NCBI GenBank assembly: GCA_003987775.1
Contig: RXJD01000061.1
Coordinates: forward strand, 1 to 64,000
Reading direction: 5' to 3'
Length of the DNA stretch: 64,000 nucleotides
Origin: Mycobacterium sp.
GTDB taxonomy: Bacteria; Actinomycetota; Actinomycetes; Mycobacteriales; Mycobacteriaceae
Positions 28,462-38,436 of the stretch are shown here, piece after piece. The notes under the pieces were generated by a model, which was given only the letters and a program-made list of their open reading frames with translations, was not told where the DNA came from and searched no databases. Position numbers and translations under genes: made by a program. Numbering within the stretch: position 1 is the first letter of the stretch; each line of letters begins with the position of its first letter.

Positions 28462-29931
28462 ATGGCCCTGTTGGCCGACGGCGTGAGTGCACTGTTCATC
28501 GACGGCAAGTTCTCCGAAGGCGCGGCGGGCACCTTCCCGACGGCGAATCCGGCCACCGAGGAGGTGTTGGGCGTTGCCGCGGATGCCGACGCGCAGGACA
28601 TGGGCCGTGCGATCGAGGCGGCGCGACGGGCCTTCGACGAAACCGATTGGTCGCGCGACGCCGACCTGCGGGTGCGCTGCGTGCGGCAGTTGCGGGAAGC
28701 GATGCAGAAGCACACCGAGGAACTGCGCGAACTGACGATCGCCGAAGTCGGTGCGCCGCGGATGCTGACCTCGATGGCCCAGCTGGAGGGTCCGGTCAAC
28801 GACTTGGCGTTCGCAGCGGACACGGCCGAAAGTTATGTCTGGCACCAGGATCTGGGGCAGGCGGCGCCGATGGGGATTCCGACCCGGCGCACCATCGCTC
28901 GCGAGCCGGTCGGTGTCGTCGGCGCCGTCACCCCGTGGAACTTTCCGCACCAGATCAATCTCGCCAAGCTGGGCCCGGCGCTGGCGGCAGGCAACACCGT
29001 CGTGCTGAAGCCGGCGCCTGACACACCCTGGTGCGCGGCGGTACTCGGGGAACTCATCGCCGAGCACACCGACTTTCCGCCAGGTGTGGTCAACATCGTC
29101 ACCTCCAGCGATCACAGTGTGGGCGCACTGCTCGCCAAAGACCCTCGGGTGGACATGATTTCGTTCACCGGATCGACCGCAACCGGCCGCAGTGTGATGA
29201 GCGATGCGGCCGCGACCATCAAGAAGGTATTCCTGGAGTTGGGCGGAAAGTCGGCGTTCGTGGTGCTCGATGACGCCGATCTGGCCGGTGCGTGTGCGAT
29301 GGCGGCGTTCACCGCCTCGATGCATGCCGGACAGGGCTGTGCGATCACCACCCGGTTGGTGGTGCCGCGGGCGCATTACGACGACGCCGTCGCGGCGGCG
29401 GCGGGGACCATGTCCGGCATCAAGCCGGGTGATCCCAACGATCCCGGAACCGTCTGCGGCCCGGTTATTTCGGCGCGTCAGCGCGACCGCGTGCAGAGTT
29501 ATCTGGATTCGGCGGTCGCCGAGGGCGGCACCTTCGCCTGCGGGGGCGGTCGGCCGGCGGGCCGCGACGTCGGCTATTTCATCGAACCCACCGTGATCGC
29601 CGGTCTGGGCAACGATGCCCGGGTGGCGCGGGAGGAGATTTTCGGGCCGGTGCTGACGGTGATCGCCCATGACGGTGACGACGACGCGCTGCGGATCGCC
29701 AACGACTCGCCATATGGCTTGTCCGGCACAGTTTTCAGCGCGGACCCGGACCGGGCCGCCCGGTTTGCCTCGCGGATGCGAGTGGGCACCGTCAACGTCA
29801 ACGGCGGCGTCTGGTACTCCGCGGACGCGCCGTTCGGCGGATACAAGCAGTCGGGCAACGGCCGTGAGATGGGCGTGGCCGGGTTCGAGGAGTACCTGGA
29901 AATCAAAACCATTGCAACGGCAGTGAATTAG
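28462..29931 (+). CDS. aldA: NAD-dependent aldehyde dehydrogenase AldA
   Basis: A 489-residue ALDH-superfamily enzyme. Visible signatures are the oxyanion Asn in TPWNFPHQINLAK, the NAD loop FTGSTATGRSV, the general base Glu in LELGGKSA, the catalytic Cys in HAGQGCAITTRLVV and EEIFGPVLTV. It matches Rv0768. It oxidises aldehydes to acids and could take the product of AdhB or the P450s. First gene of a four-gene rightward operon. Confidence 0.95.
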   Translation: MALLADGVSALFIDGKFSEGAAGTFPTANPATEEVLGVAADADAQDMGRAIEAARRAFDETDWSRDADLRVRCVRQLREAMQKHTEELRELTIAEVGAPRMLTSMAQLEGPVNDLAFAADTAESYVWHQDLGQAAPMGIPTRRTIAREPVGVVGAVTPWNFPHQINLAKLGPALAAGNTVVLKPAPDTPWCAAVLGELIAEHTDFPPGVVNIVTSSDHSVGALLAKDPRVDMISFTGSTATGRSVMSDAAATIKKVFLELGGKSAFVVLDDADLAGACAMAAFTASMHAGQGCAITTRLVVPRAHYDDAVAAAAGTMSGIKPGDPNDPGTVCGPVISARQRDRVQSYLDSAVAEGGTFACGGGRPAGRDVGYFIEPTVIAGLGNDARVAREEIFGPVLTVIAHDGDDDALRIANDSPYGLSGTVFSADPDRAARFASRMRVGTVNVNGGVWYSADAPFGGYKQSGNGREMGVAGFEEYLEIKTIATAVN

Positions 29932-29942
29932 AGGAGCGCAGC

Positions 29943-30692
29943 GTGCAGTTCGAGAACAAGGTAGCCATCGTCACCGGGTCCGGCGGCGGCATCGGTCAGG
30001 CGTACGTGGAGGCACTGGCCCGTGAAGGCGCCGCGGTGGTGGTGGCCGACATCAACGCCGAGGCGGCCGAGGGGGTGGCCAAGCAGATCGTCGCCGACGG
30101 GGGAACCGCCATCAGTATCCCGGTGGACGTGTCGGATCCGGCGTCGGCCAAAGCGATGGCCGACCGCACTCTGGCCGAATTCGGCGGCATCGACTACCTG
30201 GTGAACAACGCCGCGATCTTCGGCGGGATGAAGCTGGACTTCCTGCTCACCGTGGACCCGGAGTACTACAAGAGATTCATGAGCGTGAACCTCGACGGCG
30301 CGTTGTGGTGCACCCGCGCGGTGTACAAGAAGATGGCAAAGCGCGGCGGCGGCGCGATCGTCAACCAGTCGTCCACCGCGGCCTGGCTGTATGCCAACTT
30401 CTACGGACTGGCCAAGGTCGGCATCAACGGCCTCACCCAACAACTTTCGCGGGAACTGGGCGGCCAGAACATCCGGATCAACGCGATCGCACCGGGGCCC
30501 ATCGACACCGAGGCCAACCGGACCACCACCCCCAAGGAGATCGTCGACGACATCGTCAAGGGACTGCCGTTGTCGCGCATGGGAACTCCGGATGACCTGG
30601 TGGGCATGTGCCTGTTCCTGTTGAGCGATCAGGCCCGCTGGATCACCGGGCAGATCTTCAACGTCGACGGCGGACAGATCATCCGGTCATGA
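29943..30692 (+). CDS. Short-chain dehydrogenase/reductase (Rv0769-like)
   Basis: 249 residues from GTG with GAGGAGCG upstream. The cofactor motif is VTGSGGGIGQAYVEALA, with Asp in VVADINAE favouring NAD. NNAAIFGG is the structural Asn block. The catalytic set is Ser in NQSSTAA and Tyr-x3-Lys in FYGLAKVGI. It ends in the family's WITGQIFNVDGGQIIRS. It starts 11 nt after aldA and overlaps the next gene by 4 nt. Confidence 0.93.
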   Translation: MQFENKVAIVTGSGGGIGQAYVEALAREGAAVVVADINAEAAEGVAKQIVADGGTAISIPVDVSDPASAKAMADRTLAEFGGIDYLVNNAAIFGGMKLDFLLTVDPEYYKRFMSVNLDGALWCTRAVYKKMAKRGGGAIVNQSSTAAWLYANFYGLAKVGINGLTQQLSRELGGQNIRINAIAPGPIDTEANRTTTPKEIVDDIVKGLPLSRMGTPDDLVGMCLFLLSDQARWITGQIFNVDGGQIIRS

Positions 30693-31549
30693 GCCCCGAT
30701 CTCAAGCTGGGCTACATCGGGCTGGGCAACATGGGCGCCCCGATGGCCACCAAGATGACCGAATGGCCTGGCGGCGTGACGGTTTACGACATCCGGGCCG
30801 AGGCGATGGCGCCGCTGCTGGAAAAGGGCGCCAACGGGGCCGCCAGTGTGGCCGACATCGCCGCTGCCGACATCGTCCATATCACCGTGCTCAACGACGC
30901 CCAGGTGCGCGAAGTGGTCGGCGAACTGGCCGCAACCGCGAAGGCCGGCACGGTCATCGCGATCCACTCCACCATCAGCGACACCACCGCTGTGGCGCTC
31001 GCGGCCGAACTCAAACCGCAGGGAATCCATATCGTCGACGCGCCGGTGAGCGGCGGTGCCGCGGCGGCGGCCAAGGGCGAGCTCGCCACCATGGTCGGGG
31101 CCGAGCGCGAGGTGTACGAGCGGATCAAGCCGGCCTTCAAACACTGGGCTGCGATGGTCATCCACGCCGGTGAGCCGGGCGCCGGAACACGGATGAAGCT
31201 GGCCCGCAACATGTTGACGTTCACCTCCTACGCTGCCGCGTGTGAGGCCATGAAGCTGGCCGAGGCGGCCGGGCTGGACCTGCAGGCGCTGGGCCGGGTG
31301 GTGCGTCACACCGACGCGCTCACCGGTGGTCCCGGCGCGATCATGGTGCGCGAGGACACCAGGGACCTCGATCCGGACAACTTCCTGTACCAGCCGTTCC
31401 TGCACACCCGGGGGCTGGGTGAGAAGGATCTGAGCCTGGCTCTGGCGCTGGGAGAATCGGTCTCGGTCGACCTGCCGATGGCCGAACTGGCTCTGCAGCG
31501 GCTGGCTGCCGGCCTCGGGGTACCGCACGACGAGCAGAAGGACGCGTGA
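30689..31549 (+). CDS. 3-hydroxyisobutyrate dehydrogenase-like oxidoreductase (Rv0770-like)
   Basis: 286 residues; the ATG at 30689 overlaps the SDR stop (ATGA). The Rossmann motif is LGYIGLGNMGAPMATKM, followed by DAPVSGGAAAAAKGELATMVG, the substrate-binding signature of beta-hydroxyacid dehydrogenases, and the catalytic Lys region GAGTRMKLARNMLTF. It oxidises a beta-hydroxyacid to the semialdehyde; tartronate-semialdehyde reductase-like activity is the alternative. Confidence 0.9.
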   Translation: MSPDLKLGYIGLGNMGAPMATKMTEWPGGVTVYDIRAEAMAPLLEKGANGAASVADIAAADIVHITVLNDAQVREVVGELAATAKAGTVIAIHSTISDTTAVALAAELKPQGIHIVDAPVSGGAAAAAKGELATMVGAEREVYERIKPAFKHWAAMVIHAGEPGAGTRMKLARNMLTFTSYAAACEAMKLAEAAGLDLQALGRVVRHTDALTGGPGAIMVREDTRDLDPDNFLYQPFLHTRGLGEKDLSLALALGESVSVDLPMAELALQRLAAGLGVPHDEQKDA

Positions 31550-31977
31550 TGGACGAACTGCGCCGCAAGGGCCTCGAGAAGATGAACGAGGTCTATGGCT
31601 GGGAGATGCCCAACATCGAGGGCGACCCCTACTTCGACCTGACGGTCGACCACCTGTTCGGTTCCATCTGGACCCGGCCGGGATTGTCCATGCGGGACAA
31701 ACGCATCATGACGCTGACCGCGGTCACCGCCATCGGGAATCGCGACCTGGCCGAGATCCAGATCAACGCCGCGCTGCTGAACGAGGAGCTCAGCGAGTCC
31801 GATCTGAAGGAGATGGCGCTGTTCCTGACGCACTACCTCGGTTTCCCGCTGGGTTCGGCGCTCAACGGCGCCGTCGACACCGTGGTGGCGCGGCGGAAGA
31901 AGGCCGCGGCCAAGGGCGCCGCGGAGGACAAGAAGGCGAACGTCGAGCGCGCGCTCAAGATGAACTCGGGCGAGTAG
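31549..31977 (+). CDS. Carboxymuconolactone decarboxylase-family protein (Rv0771-like)
   Basis: 142 residues; the ATG overlaps the previous stop by one base (TGATG), and the GTG three bases earlier is also possible. It begins as a gamma-carboxymuconolactone decarboxylase (GLEKMNEVYGWEMPNIEGDPYFDLTVDHLFGSIWTRPGLS) and continues RDKRIMTLTAVTAIGN. It lacks the Cys pair of AhpD-type peroxidases, so a decarboxylase or lactone role is more likely. The C-terminal 25 residues are Lys/Ala-rich. Last gene of the aldA operon. Confidence 0.88.
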   Translation: MDELRRKGLEKMNEVYGWEMPNIEGDPYFDLTVDHLFGSIWTRPGLSMRDKRIMTLTAVTAIGNRDLAEIQINAALLNEELSESDLKEMALFLTHYLGFPLGSALNGAVDTVVARRKKAAAKGAAEDKKANVERALKMNSGE

Positions 31978-32048
31978 CCCGCCACTGGTAGGGGTGAGGG
32001 ACCTGCTGGAAAAGATTCTGTAGCGGCTTGCGGCTAGTCTGACCTGTC

Positions 32049-33317
32049 GTGCGCGTCCTGGTGATCGGCTCTGGTGCCCGTGAACATGCCCTGCTACTGG
32101 CGCTCAGTGCAGACCCGCAGGTCACGGGCTTGATCGTGGCCCCTGGCAACGCCGGCACCGCCCGGCTGGCCGAGCAGCACGACGTCGACGTCACCTCGGC
32201 CGACCAGGTCGTCGCCCTGGCCCGCAAGGTCGAGGCCGACCTGGTGGTGATCGGTCCGGAAGTGCCGCTGGTGCTGGGAGTGGCCGATGCGCTGCGTGCT
32301 GCCGGAATCGTCTGCTTCGGACCCGGCAAGGATGCGGCGCGCATCGAGGGGTCGAAAGCCTTCGCCAAGGAGGTCATGGCCGCGGCCGGGGTTCGTACCG
32401 CGTCCAGTGAGATCGTGGACAACCCGGCGCATCTGGACGCGGCACTCGAACGCTTCGGACCGCCGGCCGGAGACCCGGCCTGGGTGGTCAAGGACGACTC
32501 GCTGGCTGCCGGAAAAGGTGTGGTGGTGACCGCGGATCGTGACGAGGCCCGCGCGCACGCCGCGAATCTGCTGGAGTCGGGTCATCCCGTACTGCTGGAG
32601 TCGTTCCTGGACGGACCCGAGGTTTCGCTGTTCTGCGTGCTCGACGGCGCGACCGTGGTGCCGCTGCTGCCGGCGCAGGACTTCAAACGGGTCGGTGACG
32701 GCGATGCCGGCCCCAACACCGGGGGTATGGGTGCCTACGCGCCGTTGCCCTGGCTGCCCGACGACGTCTACCGCGAGATCGTCAGCCGGATCGTGGAACC
32801 CGTTGCCGCCGAATTGGTTCGGCGGGGATGCCCATTCAACGGCTTGCTCTACGCCGGCCTGGCAATCACGTCGAAGGGGCCGGCGGTGGTCGAATTCAAT
32901 TGCCGCTTCGGCGATCCGGAGACGCAGGCCGTCCTTGCCCTGCTGGAGTCGCCGTTGGGCCAGCTACTGCATGCCGCCGGTAGTGGGACGCTCGCCGACT
33001 TCGAGCCGTTGCGCTGGCGCGACGGCTCGGCGGTGACGGTGGTGCTGGCGGCCGAGAATTATCCCGGACGGCCCCGGGTCGGCGACGTCATCACCGGTTC
33101 CGAAGCCGAGGGGGTCCTGCACGCCGGAACCACCCGGCGCGACGACGGAGCGATCGTCTCCTCCGGCGGCAGGGTGCTGTCGGTCGTCGGCACGGGCGCT
33201 GACCTGTCCGAGGCGCGCACCCGCGCCTACCAGATACTCGACTCGATTCGGTTGCCCGGCAGCCACTTCCGCACCGACATCGGACAGCGTGCGGCAGAGG
33301 GAAAGATTCGCCTGTAG
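32049..33317 (+). CDS. purD: Phosphoribosylamine-glycine ligase PurD
   Basis: A 422-residue ATP-grasp enzyme that makes glycinamide ribonucleotide, the second step of purine synthesis. It starts at GTG with [17 protein letters not shown] and shows [63 protein letters not shown] and [14 protein letters not shown], all standard for PurD. It lies 71 nt after the aldA operon and may be read from its own promoter. Matches Rv0772. Confidence 0.97.
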   Translation: MRVLVIGSGAREHALLLALSADPQVTGLIVAPGNAGTARLAEQHDVDVTSADQVVALARKVEADLVVIGPEVPLVLGVADALRAAGIVCFGPGKDAARIEGSKAFAKEVMAAAGVRTASSEIVDNPAHLDAALERFGPPAGDPAWVVKDDSLAAGKGVVVTADRDEARAHAANLLESGHPVLLESFLDGPEVSLFCVLDGATVVPLLPAQDFKRVGDGDAGPNTGGMGAYAPLPWLPDDVYREIVSRIVEPVAAELVRRGCPFNGLLYAGLAITSKGPAVVEFNCRFGDPETQAVLALLESPLGQLLHAAGSGTLADFEPLRWRDGSAVTVVLAAENYPGRPRVGDVITGSEAEGVLHAGTTRRDDGAIVSSGGRVLSVVGTGADLSEARTRAYQILDSIRLPGSHFRTDIGQRAAEGKIRL

Positions 33318-33330
33318 CCGCCGGCGCTGC

Positions 33331-34896
33331 CTACTGCTGAAACTGCGGGCAGTAGACCGTGATTGCCGCATTGATGCCGGCGGCGGCCTGTGCCGGGGTG
33401 ACGGTGTTGTTTCCGTTCACCGTCGCCTGAACGGAATCATTGGGGGTCCCGCCATTCTGCAGGCTCGTGCACACGGCCCGGCCGGTCGCGGCGGCGGTGG
33501 CAGGGTCGGTGACGGTGAGACCCGGGATACCGGACACCATGTTGACGAAGGCCTGGTCGGGGTCCAGCGGGCGTTGCGGAGGGGGTGGCACCTTCGGCAC
33601 AGGCGCCTGCGGGGCAGGCGCTTTCGGGACCTGGGCCGCCGGTGCCGCGGCCGGTGTGGACGCACGAGGTGCGACCGGGGCGGGCGGCGGCGGTGCGTCA
33701 TTGGGCGGCGCGGGCGCCGTGACCGGCTGCGCGGGTGCCGCTTGTGGCTGCGCGGGCGCCGCTTCTGGCTGCGCGGGTGCCGGCTCCGCGGCAACCTGAG
33801 GCTGGACCCCAGCCGGCGACGCAACGGGTGCGGCGGCGTCGTCGCTCTGGTAGCCACTGGCGCCGACGCCGGCGAGCGCGATCGCGGTCGCTGCGGCCGC
33901 GAAGATGCGACGCCGCCGGCGTTGTGGCTCAGCGGTCTCCGTGGCCTTCGGGGCCGCCGGCGCCGGCGTCCGAACCGCAATCGGCCTGGGCATGGTCCAT
34001 ACCGAGTTCGTCGGTTGTCCGGTGGAGTGCATCGCGCGCGTGAAGGCCTCGGCGAAATGGGTACACCGGGCGAATCGTTCGCTTGGATCCTTGGCAAGCG
34101 CAATGGCGAACACCGGGTCGAAGGCCTGGAGCGCCGGGCGGATCTCCGCCAGTTTCGGTGGCGGCGCACTGAGGTGGCGGCTGATCACCACGGCGGGGTT
34201 GGTGTGCGGGAACAGGGTTGTTCCCGTCAGCAGATGAAACGCGGTGGCGGCCAGAGCGTACTGGTCGGCCCGCCCGTCGATCGGTTCGTCCGTCAGTTGC
34301 TCAGGCGCGGCATAGGGGAAGGTGCCGATCATCATGTTCGTCGCGGTCAGGCCGCCGATGTCGCCGATGGCTCGCGCTATACCGAAGTCGCCCAGCAGGA
34401 TTCGCTGCCCGCTGGTTCCCGGGTCGGCGAGCAGGATGTTGGCCGGACCCACGTCCCGGTGCAGTACGTCGTGGTGCAGATGTGCGTAGTCCAGTGCGGT
34501 GGCGATCGCCTCGACGATGGCTGCCGCCTTGTCTGCCGGCATGCCGGCCGGGTACTGGTCCTGCAACAGGCTTGCCGCATCGGTTCCGTCGACGTAGTCC
34601 ATTGAAATCCAGAGCTGCCCGTCGAACTCGCCGCGGTCGTTGATGCGCACGATGTTCGGGTGCCACAGAGCGGCGGCCAGGTCCGCCTCGCGGATGAAGC
34701 GCTGACGATAGGCGTCATCGGCGGATATGTCGTCGTTCAGGATCTTCAGCGCCTCGCGGCGTGGCAGCCGTGGATGTTGCGCGAGGTAGACCTCGCCCAT
34801 TCCGCCGCGTCCCAACAAACGGTCAATCGTGTACCCGGCGAACACATCTCCGGTATTCAAACCGACGCCGGGTTCTCGGTGAAGTGAGCCAATCAT
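33331..34896 (-). CDS. Transmembrane Ser/Thr kinase with DUF732-like ectodomain (copy 1)
   Basis: 521 residues. The kinase domain (20-290) has the P-loop [12 protein letters not shown] Lys51 in EALKIL, HRD 146-148, DFG 170-172 and APEQL. In the catalytic loop [11 protein letters not shown] the usual Lys of HRDxKPxN is Gly150. A basic stretch RRRRRIF precedes a single transmembrane helix (about 340-360), followed by an Ala/Pro/Gln-rich linker with repeats and a C-terminal DUF732-like domain ([15 protein letters not shown], two Cys, [17 protein letters not shown]). It resembles PknF/PknI/PknJ-class mycobacterial kinases. It is a paralog of the next gene, and the pair is absent between purD and ggtA in the M. 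tuberculosis order I recall. Confidence 0.9.
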   Translation of the reverse strand: MIGSLHREPGVGLNTGDVFAGYTIDRLLGRGGMGEVYLAQHPRLPRREALKILNDDISADDAYRQRFIREADLAAALWHPNIVRINDRGEFDGQLWISMDYVDGTDAASLLQDQYPAGMPADKAAAIVEAIATALDYAHLHHDVLHRDVGPANILLADPGTSGQRILLGDFGIARAIGDIGGLTATNMMIGTFPYAAPEQLTDEPIDGRADQYALAATAFHLLTGTTLFPHTNPAVVISRHLSAPPPKLAEIRPALQAFDPVFAIALAKDPSERFARCTHFAEAFTRAMHSTGQPTNSVWTMPRPIAVRTPAPAAPKATETAEPQRRRRRIFAAAATAIALAGVGASGYQSDDAAAPVASPAGVQPQVAAEPAPAQPEAAPAQPQAAPAQPVTAPAPPNDAPPPPAPVAPRASTPAAAPAAQVPKAPAPQAPVPKVPPPPQRPLDPDQAFVNMVSGIPGLTVTDPATAAATGRAVCTSLQNGGTPNDSVQATVNGNNTVTPAQAAAGINAAITVYCPQFQQ

Positions 34897-34957
34897 CGCA
34901 CCGTCCGTAACAGGAATGCCGAGCGCACCTCGGCGCCAAGCCGTACTTGCTCACTCG

Positions 34958-34963
34958 ATATTA
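34958..34963 (-). promoter_or_regulatory. -10-like TAATAT before kinase copy 1
   Basis: TAATAT on the minus strand, 61 bp before the start codon. The same hexamer in similar flanks lies at nearly the same distance before the second kinase. No strong -35 element is visible. Confidence 0.4.
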
Positions 34964-35140
34964 CCCAGCGCTTCATCGCCAAGTCACCCATAGTTTCCTA
35001 TGAGTTTACCTTTAGTTCACCTTGCGGTCAGCGTGCGACCGCCCGGTCAGTCATGTCGAAGCGGCACCGCAAGCCGGCCGCGCACCGTGAGATGCCGGGC
35101 TGCTCAACGTCATCGGCGATCGTAGGCACCGGCGGCGTGC

Positions 35141-36679
35141 CTAATGCTGATACTGCGGGCAGTAGGTGGCGATCGCGGCATTGACGCCTGCGGCAGCCTG
35201 GGCGGGGCTGAGGGAGGAGTTACTCTTCACCGTCGCCTGGACGGAATCGTCGGGGGTCGCACCATTCTGCAGTCCTTTGCAGATGGCGCGACCCGTGGCG
35301 GCGGCCGTTGCCGGGTCGGTGACGGTGAGCCCGGGGATGCCGGACAAGGTGTTGATGAAGGTCTGGTCCTGGTCTGGCGGTCGCTGCGGTGGCGGCGGCG
35401 CTTTCGGCCGCAGCGCGGCCGGCGCGGGAGAGCGAGGCGCGGCAACAACAGGGGAAGGCGGGGCGGCAGTGGTGGGCGCAGCCATGGTGGGGGCCGGCGC
35501 CCTCGCGGCGGACGGCGGTGGCGGTATGTCGCTCGGCGGGGCCGCGCTCTGCGGCTCCGCACTCGGTGTTGCCGGTTTCGCCACGAGTCGCGGTTGCGGC
35601 TTGCCGGTGGCTGCGGCGGGTGGGATGACGGAGGACTTGTCCGCGATGACGTAGTCGGCGGCGCCCAACCCGGTAAAGGCGACCGTCAGTGCCGCGGCCG
35701 CGAGGATCCGCCCGCGGCCGCCGTGCGCCCTCCCGCGGGTCGCATGCGTTTTCGGCCGGATTGCCACCGCTCGTGGCATGGTGCAGACCGAACTCGGTGC
35801 CGCTCCGGCACAGTCGATCGCGCGGGCGAATGCGTCGGCGAAGTCGCTACATCGGGGGAATCGCTCACCGGGTTCTTTGGCCAGTGCCACCGCGAACACC
35901 GGGTCGAGGGCTTTGAGCGCCGGGCGGGCGTCCTCGAGTCTCGGCGGAGGTGCGCTCAGGTGGCGGCTGATCACGACGGCCGGGTTGGTGTGCGGAAACA
36001 ACGTCGAGCCGGTCAGTAAATGGTAAGCGGTCGCGGCCAGCGCGTATTGGTCTGCATGCTCGTCGATCGGTTCGTCCGTCAGTTGTTCGGGCGCGGCGTA
36101 GGGGAAGGTGCCGATCATCATGTTCGTCGCGGTGAGGCCGGGGGTGTCGCCGATGGTTCGCGCGATACCAAAGTCACTCAACAAGATTCGCTGCTCAGCG
36201 CTGCCCGCGCCGCAGATCAGGACATTCGCGGGACTGACATCGCGGTGCAGCACGTCGTGCTCCCCATGTGCGTAATCGAGGGCGCACGCGATCGCCTCGA
36301 CGATTGTCGCGACCTGATCTGCCGGCATGCCGGCCGGATAATGGTCGCGCAAGAGGCTCGCCGCGTCGGTTCCGTCGACGAAGTCCATGGAAATCCACAG
36401 TCGGCCGTCGAACTCGCCACGGTCGTTGATGCGCACGATGTTCGGATGCCACAGCGCGGCAGCCAGATCCGCTTCTCTGATGAAGCGCTGCCGATACGCC
36501 TCATCTGCTGAGATGTCATCGTTCAGGATCTTCAGTGCCTCGCGGCGTGGCAGGCGGGGATGGCGGGCACCGTAAACCTCACCCATGCCGCCGGACCCCA
36601 GAAGCCGGTCGATTTCATAGCCGGCGAACACATCTCCGGCACGCAGAATGCCGGCGCCTTGATGAGGTGAGTCAGGCAT
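35141..36679 (-). CDS. Transmembrane Ser/Thr kinase with DUF732-like ectodomain (copy 2)
   Basis: 512 residues from the ATG at 36679; a frame open 26 codons further upstream is rejected because the ATG and its leader (GTTACGGACGGTGCG) align with those of copy 1. Kinase: GSGGMGEVY, Lys50, HRD 145-147 with Ser149 in place of the catalytic-loop Lys ([11 protein letters not shown]), DFG 169-171, APEQL. Next come a transmembrane segment ([22 protein letters not shown]), a Pro/Ala-rich linker and a C-terminal DUF732-like domain nearly matching copy 1. Kinase and ectodomain are conserved between copies while the linkers differ. The unknown ectodomain ligand would set the signal. Confidence 0.9.
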   Translation of the reverse strand: MPDSPHQGAGILRAGDVFAGYEIDRLLGSGGMGEVYGARHPRLPRREALKILNDDISADEAYRQRFIREADLAAALWHPNIVRINDRGEFDGRLWISMDFVDGTDAASLLRDHYPAGMPADQVATIVEAIACALDYAHGEHDVLHRDVSPANVLICGAGSAEQRILLSDFGIARTIGDTPGLTATNMMIGTFPYAAPEQLTDEPIDEHADQYALAATAYHLLTGSTLFPHTNPAVVISRHLSAPPPRLEDARPALKALDPVFAVALAKEPGERFPRCSDFADAFARAIDCAGAAPSSVCTMPRAVAIRPKTHATRGRAHGGRGRILAAAALTVAFTGLGAADYVIADKSSVIPPAAATGKPQPRLVAKPATPSAEPQSAAPPSDIPPPPSAARAPAPTMAAPTTAAPPSPVVAAPRSPAPAALRPKAPPPPQRPPDQDQTFINTLSGIPGLTVTDPATAAATGRAICKGLQNGATPDDSVQATVKSNSSLSPAQAAAGVNAAIATYCPQYQH

Positions 36680-36741
36680 CGCACCGTCCGTAACGAGAGT
36701 GCGGGCATGGCCTCGGGCGCCCCCCCGCAGTTGCTCGTCCG

Positions 36742-36747
36742 ATATTA
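36742..36747 (-). promoter_or_regulatory. -10-like TAATAT before kinase copy 2
   Basis: TAATAT on the minus strand, 62 bp before the start codon, in flanks similar to those before copy 1 (GCTGGTTAATATCGGA here, GCTGGGTAATATCGAG there). The duplicated unit therefore included its promoter. Confidence 0.4.
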
Positions 36748-36829
36748 ACCAGCTCACTACCGGGAGACGGCTCGTGATTTCCTGTGAGATTGCCGTTAAT
36801 TCGTGCCGGGGCCGACAAGCGTCACCGGC

Positions 36830-38413
36830 TCAGAACGCGACTGCCTGCCCATCGCGGCGCGGGTCGCTGGCGGCGAGGTATCCGTGCTTCAGTCGCCAGA
36901 TCGCCTGGCAACTGCCGAACGCGTTGTAGTCGTCCACGGCGAGTAGGTCGTGCCCGCGCTGCCGCAACTCGTCGAGCGTTGCGGGCGGGAATCCCTTCTC
37001 GCAGGCCACTTGTACGCCGTCCACCCAGCGGAAGCGCGGGCCGTCGCAGGCCGCCTGCGGATTCTGTCCGTAGTCGGCGATGCGCACCAGAACCTGCACG
37101 TGGCCCTGTGGCTGCATCGGACCTCCCATCACCCCGAAACTCATCACCGGTTCCCCGTCTTTGGTGACGAAGCCCGGGACGATGGTGTGAAAGGGGCGCT
37201 TACCCGGGCCGATCTGATTTGGGTGTCCCTGCGTGACAACAAAATTCGCACCACGATTCTGCAGTGATATCCCGGTGCCCGGCACCACCACGCCGGAACC
37301 GAATCCCAGGTAGTTCGACTGGATCATCGAGACCATCATCCCGGAGGCGTCGGCGGCGGTCAGATAGACCGTTCCGCCCTTTGGCACTCCGGCCGAAACC
37401 TGCTTGGCGCGACGCGGGTCGATGAGCGCCGCCCGTTGCCTCAGATACTCACGGTCGAGGAGTTGTTCGCTGCTCACGGTCATGTGGTCGATATCGCCGA
37501 CGCACGCGTGCGCGTCGGCGAACGCCAGCTTCAGTGCCTCGATCTGCAGATGCAGGCTGTCCGCGGAATCGACTGGCAGCGAGGACATGTCGAATTCTTC
37601 GAGGATGCCCAGGGCGATCAGCGCGACGATGCCCTGACCGTTGGGTGGTATCTCGTGAACGGTGTAGCCGCGGTAGTCGCGGCTGATCGTGTCGACCCAG
37701 TCGGCCCGGTGAGCCGCCAGGTCGTCGGCCCGCATCGCGCCGCCGTGTGCCGCCGAGTGTGCCTCGAGCCGGGCGGCCAACTCGCCGCGGTAGAAGGCCT
37801 CGCCGCCGGATGCCGCGATCGCCTCCAGGGTGGCCGCATGGTCCGGGAAGGTGAACAACTCTCCGGCCCCGGGCGCACGCCCACCCGGCAGGAAGGCTGC
37901 GGCGAAGCCGGGCTGGGACGCGAATACCGGAACCTGAGCGTGCCATTGCGAGGCGACCATAGGAGAGACCAGAAAGCCGTTGCGGCCGTAGGAGATAGCA
38001 GGTGCGAACAGCTGCTCGAACGGGAGCCGCCCGAATCGTCGGTGCAGCTGCGCCCACCCGGACACGGCTCCGGGAACCGTCACCGAATTCCAGCCGACGA
38101 CCGGAACGTTCTGGCCGTCAAAGTATTCCGGTGTCCACGCAGCGGGCGAGCGTCCCGACGCGTTGAGGCCGTGCAGATGCGTGCCGTCCCAGACGATCGC
38201 GAACGCGTCCGACCCGATGCCGTTGGACACCGGTTCGACGATCGTCAGCGTGATCGCGGTGGCGATGGCCGCATCGACCGCGTTCCCGCCGGCGGCCAGC
38301 ATCGACAGCCCGGCCTGAGCGGCCAGCGGTTGGGAGGTGCACACCACATTGCCGCCCAGGATGGGCGTGCGGGGCCAGGCGTACGGATTGGTCCAGCCGA
38401 ACGGTGCGCTCAC
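36830..38413 (-). CDS. ggtA: Gamma-glutamyltransferase GgtA
   Basis: 527 residues from the GTG at 38413 (MSAPFGWTNPYAWPRTP), chosen because it matches the known mycobacterial start and avoids overlap with the esterase gene. The Ntn-hydrolase precursor shows AGGNAVDAAIATAITLTIVEP, IPPNGQGIVALIALGIL, the autoprocessing nucleophile Thr in PKGGTVYLTAAD, and SMIQSNYLGFGSGVVVPGTG with MQPQGHVQVL. It cleaves gamma-glutamyl amides such as glutathione conjugates. No signal peptide is evident. Rv0773c counterpart. Confidence 0.92.
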   Translation of the reverse strand: MSAPFGWTNPYAWPRTPILGGNVVCTSQPLAAQAGLSMLAAGGNAVDAAIATAITLTIVEPVSNGIGSDAFAIVWDGTHLHGLNASGRSPAAWTPEYFDGQNVPVVGWNSVTVPGAVSGWAQLHRRFGRLPFEQLFAPAISYGRNGFLVSPMVASQWHAQVPVFASQPGFAAAFLPGGRAPGAGELFTFPDHAATLEAIAASGGEAFYRGELAARLEAHSAAHGGAMRADDLAAHRADWVDTISRDYRGYTVHEIPPNGQGIVALIALGILEEFDMSSLPVDSADSLHLQIEALKLAFADAHACVGDIDHMTVSSEQLLDREYLRQRAALIDPRRAKQVSAGVPKGGTVYLTAADASGMMVSMIQSNYLGFGSGVVVPGTGISLQNRGANFVVTQGHPNQIGPGKRPFHTIVPGFVTKDGEPVMSFGVMGGPMQPQGHVQVLVRIADYGQNPQAACDGPRFRWVDGVQVACEKGFPPATLDELRQRGHDLLAVDDYNAFGSCQAIWRLKHGYLAASDPRRDGQAVAF

Positions 38414-38436
38414 ACAACGACGGTATCCGTGGCGGC

